Under the pieces are notes generated by a model that was not told the DNA's origin, did not search any database, and saw nothing but the letters and a program-made list of their open reading frames with translations. A program made the translations under genes and the position numbers. Positions 56,801 to 64,000 of a stretch of 64,000 nucleotides of DNA are shown here, one piece after another; position 1 is the stretch's first letter; each line of letters starts with the position of its first letter. The DNA is from Ctenosaura bakeri (lineage: Eukaryota; Chordata; Lepidosauria; Squamata; Iguanidae), in the NCBI GenBank assembly GCA_948474755.1, contig CAOLHI010000023.1:434001-498000 (forward strand), given 5' to 3'.

Positions 56801-56960
56801 TTTTTAAAAAAGCTTTCAAAGAAGGAGGCTCCACCACACTCCACTGAGGAAACAGCGTATTCCACTGTCAAACTGTTCTTACCATGGGGAAGTTTTTCCT
56901 AATATTTAGGTGGAATCTATTTTCCTGTTGTTTGAATCCATTGCTCCATGTGTTTGTGAA
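56801..56960 (-). mobile_element. CR1 LINE fragment
   Basis: A further copy of the same CR1 3' segment (AAGAAGGAGGCTCCACCACA), abutting the previous one. Confidence 0.85.
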
Positions 56961-57099
56961 ACTGTTTGCCCATGCGCCGTTTCTGCAAAGGCTTCACAGG
57001 ATGCCCTTTGCATACCTAATGGAGATGTAATTCTTCACTAAGCAAATAATAATTTCAGCAATTTTCTTCTTGCTGTGAGAACATCGTTGAAATCTGCAC

Positions 57100-57440
57100 A
57101 GTTTTGGAACACAAAGTACAGTTCAAATTCCCTTGCACAAAATCAGCACTTATTTAGTGCAGGAAACAGCAGTTTCTGCATAGAAAGTAATATTTCTGTG
57201 CAGAAAATGCTGTAGTTGGGGACTTATACTACATAAAATTGCCGCCCTGAGATCTTGAGCTGACGGGTGTGATATACCTATTTTAATAAATACATTGAAT
57301 GAAAATAAAGAAAATGTGTACATTTTTGTGTGCACAGAAAACAACATGTTCTGACAGGAAACAACACTTTCTACTCAGAATTATTATTTTCTGCACAGAA
57401 AATTCTGATTCTGTGGGGGAAAAAAACCCTACATGCAGAT
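57100..57440. repeat. TTTTCTGTGCA-rich dispersed repeat, copy 2, with LINE tail insert
   Basis: GAAACAGCAGTTTCTGCA, TTCTGTGCAGAAAATGC and TGTGCACAGAAAACAAC words recur. A LINE-type tail (GCCGCCCTGAGATCTTGAG, 57238-57300) interrupts the block. Confidence 0.5.
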
Positions 57441-57589
57441 TCTGTACAGAATAACTTCCCAACTACAAGGAGGTATCACTTAAATAATAGTGAATTAGGG
57501 CCCACCAGCTCCTATGTCAGAGCTTGAGATGCTGCATAAGCACACATGGAACATAACCCTCATTGTACACAGCTCCCCGTTTGCATCCT

Positions 57590-58560
57590 CCCCCTGTGAT
57601 GGAGCCTAGAGAGCAGGCTGGCCTTAGCAACAGGTTGCCAAGGGACCAAGGGGTTCTGGATAGGAGAGGAACTCTGCCCATTGATGCATGGGAGGGGCTG
57701 AGCTTGCTGGGAAGGAGCTCTATATAAAGGAACGACTTGCATTTTTAAGGCAGATTCCTTCTGGGAGAGAAGGAGAGAGGGTTTTGGTGAATAAGAACTT
57801 TGGTTTTCTTAGACGCCTAGTGAGAGGCAGACAAAATCTCTTCTGAGTGGGTCAGAAAGTGAGACCCTGATTTAGGGATGAGGACTTTGAGCAGGGGAAG
57901 CCAAGGGTCTAAGTGGGTATGAAAACTTTGTACCTGAATGCTGAGTTGAGCTGAGTAATCTGGTTAGACATTTTTGGAAATTCTGTTTTGCCTGTATCTA
58001 ATATATAAACATCAAAGTTTGTGTGTTTGTCTGTGTCAGGCAAAGATCTGACCTCATATGATTGGCTGTGTCAGGTGAAGACCTCATATGATTGGCTGCC
58101 TAAGAAGATTCTATGGAATCCTGGGGTTTCCAGTTCAGAGACGGGCCTTTAGAATTCTCAGCTAGAGAGCTCTTGGGTTTCAGTCAACTGTGTCTGTCTG
58201 GAATAGGCTGGTTGCTATGGAGATGAAGCCTAGCAGCAAGGAGGAGGGCAGTGCATTCCCTCAGGAACTTCTGTATGTTAATAACTCTGAATACAGACTG
58301 AATTGGGGAATATGGGGAAAAGTTACAGGTATTGGGCAAGACAGTTTGGAGAATTAGAGACACAGGATATCAAATCTTTCTAACAACTATTACCTATGAG
58401 AAAATGAAATCCCAAGCAATGCCGGATATATACGCTAGTATACTTTCAATACCCAATACCTTTTCCCTGTTTGTTGTTTTAATAAAGATTGCATTCTATT
58501 TTTATAATTTCTGACTCAGCAAAGTACTTTTCTTCAGTTCTATTTTTGACAGAAACATGT
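57590..58560 (+). mobile_element. LTR-like family F split by a Helitron
   Basis: CTCTATATAAAGG at 57719-57731 resembles a TATA box and TTTTAATAAAGATTGC near 58480 a polyadenylation signal, spaced as in an LTR once the Helitron (57997-58438) is removed. Ends are approximate. Confidence 0.5.
57997..58438 (+). mobile_element. non-autonomous Helitron, copy 2
   Basis: TCTAATATATAAACATCAAA at the 5' end, CGCTAG at the 3' end, between A (57996) and T (58439). Two tandem units with CTCATATGATTGGCTG, and MITE-core sequence (CTATGGAATCCTGGGGTTT). No RepHel protein. Confidence 0.88.
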
Positions 58561-58639
58561 TACCACAGATTATCAAATCCTTTTGAATAAGAACAACTGA
58601 TAGAATAAACAAAACAAACTGAATAACTCCAAGTTTGTT

Positions 58640-59112
58640 ACTTACTTCCAGGCAGTAAGCACAGAGTCATAAACAAAGTCCAACATAAACAAAGTCCGAC
58701 AAGGTTTCATGGCAAGGGAGTGTCCACGGTCAATCCAAGCACTCATCAAGGCATCCAGCAAGGTAGAAGGTCAGATAAGCTCTGACAATTCCTGGAGGGG
58801 AAGGATGCCAGCTAAATAGACCCAAACCCCAGTGCAGCTGTGCTTTGATTGATTATTGCTGGTTATAAATTCTGAGAGAGCGACACTGGGTCTCTCTTTG
58901 CTGCCTGTGCTGTGCGAAGTTGGGTCTAGGTAAGTGTTCTTCTGTATCTGAAGAGGCAGGACTCTCTGTTGGAGCTGGCACCACCCTCTGTTTCTGGCAC
59001 TGTAACCTCTCTCTGTACAACAGGTCCTCGCGTGCACCCTGTTTCAGTCTCTGGTATGCCCTCTGCTTCAGACTCTGAGTCAGAGTCCATGCTCTGGAAG
59101 CAGGGCATGACA
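58640..59112 (-). mobile_element. LTR-like family G, copy 1
   Basis: Ends GCATGACA on plus, i.e. starts TGTCATGC on minus, then an acidic open frame (SMDSDSESEAEGIPETETG). Left boundary unresolved. Confidence 0.45.
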
Positions 59113-59202
59113 TTTTTCTCCTTTTCCACTGAAGATGGTGGATTTGAGAGGGGAAGGCAAGGCCCCCTCCTCTATAGCCCCCCTTTTCCAGAGAGGTGTC
59201 AA

Positions 59203-59845
59203 TGTCAGGCAGAGGCCAAGCAACACAGAGGCGGCAACTGGAGTTTTATGGCTTTTAGTAAGTAGTCCGTAAATTAATCAAGGATTTACAGCACCCAAAG
59301 CAAACAAAGGCAATAAATAAGGCCGTAAAGTAATTAAGGGGTTACGTCACCCAAAACAAACGAAGGCAGTGGAACTCAGGAATAGCAAGCCCATGGAACA
59401 GGTAGCACAGTCACAGATGAATGTCAGTTGTTACCCCGTAACCCCTACTCCCCAGTGTCTGCCTTAAATAGTCTTTAGCCCAGCTGGGGCTGATAAAGTG
59501 TCCGTTAACCTGGACCGCAGCTGAAGGCCCTCTGATCTCAGCCGCTTCTCTAGCAGGCGTTTTGATTCCGCCACCTTTTCCAGCCGCCTCTGGAGGAATG
59601 TGGGGGGAGAGTATGCTGCAAGCTCCGGGCTGGAGTCAGAAGCAGCAGCTTCTGTCAAGCCAGAAGCATTGGACTCCTCTGCTGTAGGTATCGGCCCCGG
59701 TTCAGCTGGGGAGTCACTGGCAGGCCCCTCCCTTGCCTCTGCAGAAGCCCCCTCTCCCTCCCCCGGCTGGGAGTCCAAGCCCAACTCAGAGTCCCCGTCT
59801 GAATCGGCAGCCTCCTCAGCCTCCTGCTCCGCCTGGCTCATGACA
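59203..59845 (-). mobile_element. LTR-like family G, copy 2, with acidic open frame
   Basis: On minus it starts TGTCATGAGCC and ends near CTGACA. A 125-codon frame (59841-59464) begins MSQAEQEAEEAADSDGDSEL and ends in a KRLLEKRLRSEG basic stretch. TATTTAAGGC near 59468 on minus resembles a TATA box. The two copies in one orientation could be flanking LTRs of one deleted element. Confidence 0.45.
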
Positions 59846-60639
59846 AGAAGAGAGGAACAATGATCTCATTCCTCTTCCACTCTCACAGGAAAACTGCAGC
59901 AGGGATAAGGGGCAGTCCCTCCTGCTCATTTTCTTCCCTCCATTACTTCCACCTCCACTGGCCATGTTGATGGTCATAGCAGCACCCTGTGGGGCCTGAC
60001 AGCTGCCTAGGGAGATGTTTTGGACAAAGCATATTTGTTTATGCCCCCATCCAAAATAATATACATAACTCTCACATTGTGTATGCACATGTCACTAACA
60101 GGATTCTGGACAGAATGTTTTCCAAACTCTCTTAGTCATGTTTGTGGAGAAGATATTACTCTCTGTATCTTTTCAAGATGGGGAAGAAGGCAATTGTCCT
60201 ATAATTTCTTCCACCAATTGTAGTTCAGAGGCCTATTGCTATCACCCACTTAAGATGACAGACGTTGATACTCAGAGATACTCAGAGCTGTCCTCCAAGG
60301 ATTTCTCTAATCCTCAGCTCCTTAATTGGCCTGACACTGCTGTCGAGGAAGTGCTGTTTTAATTTTTAAACATCCCCTCTACTATTTTTCTCTATTAATC
60401 TGTCCCCATTTGTGTCCTGAATGCATCTGCATCTCTTTTCCCAATGCATCTTGTCTCACTGTGAAGCCTTGAACTGTCAGTTTCTCCTTAGACTAGACTT
60501 TGGAAAGAATTACTTTTGGGACAACAAGGCCTAGAATGCAACAACCAGCATGGCCACCCCTGACTTCCTGGGACTTGACCAAAACAGTAACTTTCCCAAG
60601 TTTTGCCTGGGCCTCCCTGTCTTCTCTGTCCAGTTCTGG
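59846..60639. other. no recognised gene
   Basis: Unique-looking sequence. Confidence 0.45.
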
Positions 60640-61115
60640 ACAACACAGATGAAGGAGGATATTGACAAGCTGGAATGTGTCCAGAATAAGGTGTCACAGA
60701 TGGTAAAAAGTCTGGTACCCAAACCTTAGGAAGAACAGTTGAAAGAGTCAGGTATTTTTAGCCTGGAGAAGAGAAGATTGAGAGGTGAGATGACAGCCCT
60801 CTTCAAATCTCTGAAGGGCTGTCATGTAGCAGATGGAGCAAACCTGTTTTCTACTGCTCCAGAAGAAAGGAGCCATATCCATGGATTCAAGTTCCAAGAT
60901 TTTGACAAGACATAAAGAACTTCTTGATGGTAAAAGTTGTTCAACAATGGAATGAAGTACCTTGGAAAGTGGGGACCTCTCCTTCATTGGAGGTCTTCAG
61001 AGTTTGGACAGTCATCTGACAAAGGTGCTTTAACTGGCGATTTCCTATATTGGCAAAGGTTGGACTATATGGTCTTTGGAGGGGGTATCTTCCAACTCTA
61101 CAATTAGCTGATTGT
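60640..61115 (+). mobile_element. CR1 LINE, older subfamily
   Basis: A tgaaggaggatattgacaagc-like start, ATTTTTAGCCTGGAGAAGAG and a tail ATCTTCCAACTCTACAATTA identify CR1. More diverged than the other copies. Confidence 0.8.
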
Positions 61116-62051
61116 ACAATTCAGTTCCTCCTGACCTTTGCAGAACCAATTCTTGGTCTCCTTATCCTCCCTTGAAGTGATGTCTCACTTTATTCACTCA
61201 TAGCAGTAAACTTTGAGTTTGCTACATACCTGTTATCTCAATGTAAGGTACTCCATACATTGGGGACTCAAACAGAAGTAACATATGGACAAGATTGTGA
61301 AAAATCAGTATTAGGGGACCTAACTATAGAGATTACCTATGTCATGATGGCAGCTAAAGTCACAGAGGTCAATAAAAGGATTCAACATAAAACAAGTCAG
61401 CTGTTAAGTTTTTATAGAGCTTAAGGAAAGATGTAGGGGGAAGGGGAGACAGTAGAGCAGCTCTACCGTTAGGCAGAATGAAGCAACCATCTTGGGCAGC
61501 AGGTGCTACTGGGAATGAATATCAATAAAGTGTTGGACTACAGAGCAGTCTTCACTTCATTTGTTAAAATATTTGTCTCTTGCTCTGTATGTCAGGATGT
61601 GGGACATGCAATGCAACTTGGATGATTACAGAACAGTTTGAAAAATTCAACATTATGCCTTTTTAGAAAGAAATTCTCTACTTCAACCAAATGTTGGTGA
61701 TGTCATGCAGAAAATGCTTCCTTATGGCATATGATGTGGGCGTGTTCAGTGGCTATCCCTTTTGGAATGGCTGTATTACAATGAATTCATTTTGCATTAC
61801 AAGACTCCTTGCCATTTGTAGGTACACATGTTCTTTTCAATTATATTCCTGTCATGGGCATTTAACTGAGGGTCAACATTGTTGAATCCTGCATTCTTTT
61901 ACTGGTGCAAAGAGAGTTGTGCTTCAAGCTTGGAAAGATTAATAGTCATTATCTATCATTCAATGGTCAGAGAATTTTACATTATAGCTAGGCATGAACA
62001 TACACATTACAAAAAGCAAGTTCAAAAAATGTATTTTTGGAAATTTAATGT
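61116..62051. other. no recognised gene
   Basis: Unique-looking sequence; short frames only. Confidence 0.45.
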
Positions 62052-62345
62052 TACGATGCCTTCAAGTTAACTCTGATTTATGGAAATCCTAACACTGTGT
62101 GCAGTACAGAGCCTCTGTATTCAGTTCAAGGCGGTAGAAGTGGAGATGTGCATGCATTGCTAAGGGATGCAATGTGCATTGTGCATAGATGGGCATACAC
62201 ATTTCGTTGTATCCTGGGTTGCACACTGGGTATGTGTTAATTTGCATAACATTGCCATTCAATGCAAGGCTTGTGTTGCACAAGCAATGGGTAACTCCAC
62301 ATGCAGCTCCAAAGTGAGCTCTCAGGCACAGTATTTCTACAAGTG
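62052..62345. repeat. SINE 3' module trace and TGCAT-rich repeat
   Basis: 62052-62092 matches the shared SINE 3' module (ATGCCTTCAAGTTAACTCTG). 62100-62345 is rich in ATGTGCATGCATTGC and CAATGTGCATTGTGCAT words. Confidence 0.45.
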
Positions 62346-63051
62346 TGGCAGGCAACAAAAAAAAACATTTTGTGTCGAGGATTGGGATGGAGGAATCACA
62401 CTACCAACCCAAGTATACCATCAGAGGTGAGAGATCATTCTGAAGATGAGTTCTGGGCAAGTTGGTTCTTAGCACTCCTCCATCGCTTGCCTGGTTATTA
62501 TTTTTTTTTTTCCAGGAAAAAGTAGGGAGAGGAGGGGGAAGTGACAGAATTGTGTCAATTCTTCCTCTACTTAACAGCATGATGAGCAGCCAAAATTCCA
62601 GAGGGAAGGAAATAGAATACAACTTTTAACAAATAGGATGATTTTCCATCATAAGTTGGACAGGGTGACAATTTTACTGCACAGGAGAGCTTTCTGACAT
62701 TTAAAGAGAAGACTCATGGCGCAGGTCTTTGTTTTTAGTCTTTAAAATTCTTACTCATTCTCTGAAGATAATGAGTGCTTATTAAAAAGAAAACAGAAAA
62801 GAAAGGAAAATATGTCACAGCCTTTACACTCAGACACAGAGAAAAACAAGACAAATACTGTCCCAAATGGTAAAAGACAAATGAGCAGAACTGAGATTTT
62901 TTTTGTTCTTGTTCTTTTTTGTTCTAAAAAAATCAAGCCTGCCCACATCACAGCCAGCATGGCCACTGAGGGATTCTGGGAGCTGTAGTCCAAAAAAGTA
63001 ACTTTTCCAGGCTCTAGTAAAGGGTTGCCTAATCAGTCATCTCTCTCTCAA
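62346..63051. other. no recognised gene; ZNF143-like word
   Basis: GGATTCTGGGAGCTGTAGTC (62971-62990) is a repeat-borne relative of the ZNF143 site. Remainder unique. Confidence 0.4.
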
Positions 63052-63270
63052 GGCCCTTTCACATTATACAATGCTAGTGCTTATGATTCTGCTCTGACCG
63101 TTATGGCAACATTTCATGGAATCCTGGGATTGGCAGTTTAGAGAAAGGTACTTAGAATTTACAGTCAGAGAATGCTAGTGCTTCAACAAATTATAAGCTT
63201 CAGGATCCCATAGCATCTTGTCCGTAAAATTGAAATCATAGCACCATAACTATGCAGTGTGAAAGGGTGG
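63052..63270. mobile_element. related palindromic MITE, diverged subfamily
   Basis: GGCCCTTTCACATTAT to GCAGTGTGAAAGGGTGG with the ATTTCATGGAATCCTGGGA core. The hairpin is looser and the target duplication is unclear. Confidence 0.7.
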
Positions 63271-63930
63271 TTAATTGTTCTTGTTAGCCCAGTGGAATCT
63301 GCACTAAACCCAGAGCTTGGAAAGGTTTTTTGAACAATTCCCGGAATCTCACAGCTGACCTGGCCATAGAATTCTGAGAGTTGTAATCCAAAACACATAA
63401 CAACAACAACAACAACCAACATACCCACCTAATAACTTTTTCTCATTCTGCAAATCAAGTGTTCTTTCTTTCATCCCCTAACCACTCTTGGTACAGACAT
63501 TCCTCCATTAACAAAGCCACTGAGAGGGAAACTCATTTTTATAAAGTTTTTCTACACCTGCCTTGTGATCTCTTTCTTCCTTGTTCTTTGTCCATCTGGA
63601 AGTATTCTTGGCAGCATCAGCATTAGCAGGATGGTGACAGGGGACTAGGAACACATAGATTTTTGTTGTTGGACTGAAGTATTATGTCTGCAGTAAATAA
63701 TAAAATAAAGCTTGAATGGAGAAAGAATGGTATTCCTCTGTTGCCAATCCTACAGTAGCTGTGTCGGTTTGCCTGCAACTGGCAAAGTAAGCAGCAGCTG
63801 CCTTCGGAAGACTTTTCTGAGCATGTATGAACAGCAAAGCAAAGGGAAAAGGGGAGAGCAGATAAGCCTGCTTCACTAGGAACTCCGGTGTATTAAAAAG
63901 CATAAGTGTATGCGATCACCCAAATGAAAA
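63271..63930. other. no recognised gene
   Basis: GAATTCTGAGAGTTGTAATC near 63369 is another ZNF143-like repeat word; a CAA tract follows. Confidence 0.4.
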
Positions 63931-64000
63931 TCATAGAATCAAAGAGTTGGCAAGGGCCATCTAGTCGAACCCCATTCTGTCATGCAGGAATATACCATGA
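63931..64000 (-). mobile_element. CR1 LINE 3' end, cut by the window edge
   Basis: AATCATAGAATCAAAGAGTTGG followed by the usual CAGGAATATACCAT segment; continues beyond the window. Confidence 0.88.

Overview
The window is vertebrate nuclear DNA, almost certainly from a squamate reptile and probably an iguanian-type lizard. I base this on Sauria-type tRNA SINEs, many truncated CR1 LINEs, RTE/BovB, L2 and L1 fragments, hAT-SPIN, Helitron and pogo/Tigger-like elements, and one exon whose protein reads as a vertebrate EAG2 channel. There are no bacterial-style genes, operons, CRISPR arrays or ribosome binding sites.

The only credible host coding sequence is the terminal exon of KCNH5 (EAG2/Kv10.2), minus strand, 842-1792. 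It starts at an AG splice acceptor (1794-1793) and ends at a TAA (844-842). Positions 1-841 are its 3' UTR and downstream flank. Everything from 1793 to 64000 lies on the transcriptionally upstream side and is most simply the last KCNH5 intron. I recognised no further KCNH5 exon and no other host gene, although a short exon could be missed by eye.

The rest is an archive of nested insertions. Retroposons: CR1 (2.7, 3.7, 11.8, 34.3, 41.9, 44.3, 45.2, 54.5, 56.3, 60.6 and 63.9 kb), L2, RTE/BovB and L1; three SINE groups (Sauria tRNA SINE; a tRNA SINE with a MIR-like layout; a 5S rRNA-headed SINE sharing a 3' module with it). LTR elements: family A has six solo LTRs (23.3, 25.8, 36.1, 42.9, 46.4, 52.2 kb), all in plus orientation and each with a perfect 4-bp target duplication; several less well bounded LTR families are also present. 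DNA transposons: a palindromic MITE family with GGCC..GCAC termini and 3-bp target duplications; two CpG-rich elements with the same kind of ends; Tigger-like elements with TA duplications; two non-autonomous Helitrons; a SPIN end; and a family with TCCAAC-containing ends.

Region by region: 0-2 kb is the KCNH5 exon; 2-17 kb is mixed LINE, SINE, Tigger and LTR; 17.4-22 kb holds two CpG-rich mobile elements, a Tigger and a Helitron; 23-37 kb has LTR-A copies, MITEs, SINEs and the SPIN fragment; 38-39.4 kb is a three-level nest (DNA element, L1, SINE); 42-57 kb is dense in CR1, LTR-A and Tigger nests, including a twin-primed CR1 and a 140-bp-arm CR1 palindrome; 57-60 kb has LTR-like sequences and a Helitron; 60-64 kb is sparse. 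No multi-gene system is visible. The most notable signals are the shared-terminus MITE and CpG-rich element pair, the same-oriented solo LTRs, and the chimeric SINE and Helitron structures. All identities rest on reading the sequence and on known family features; no database search was done.
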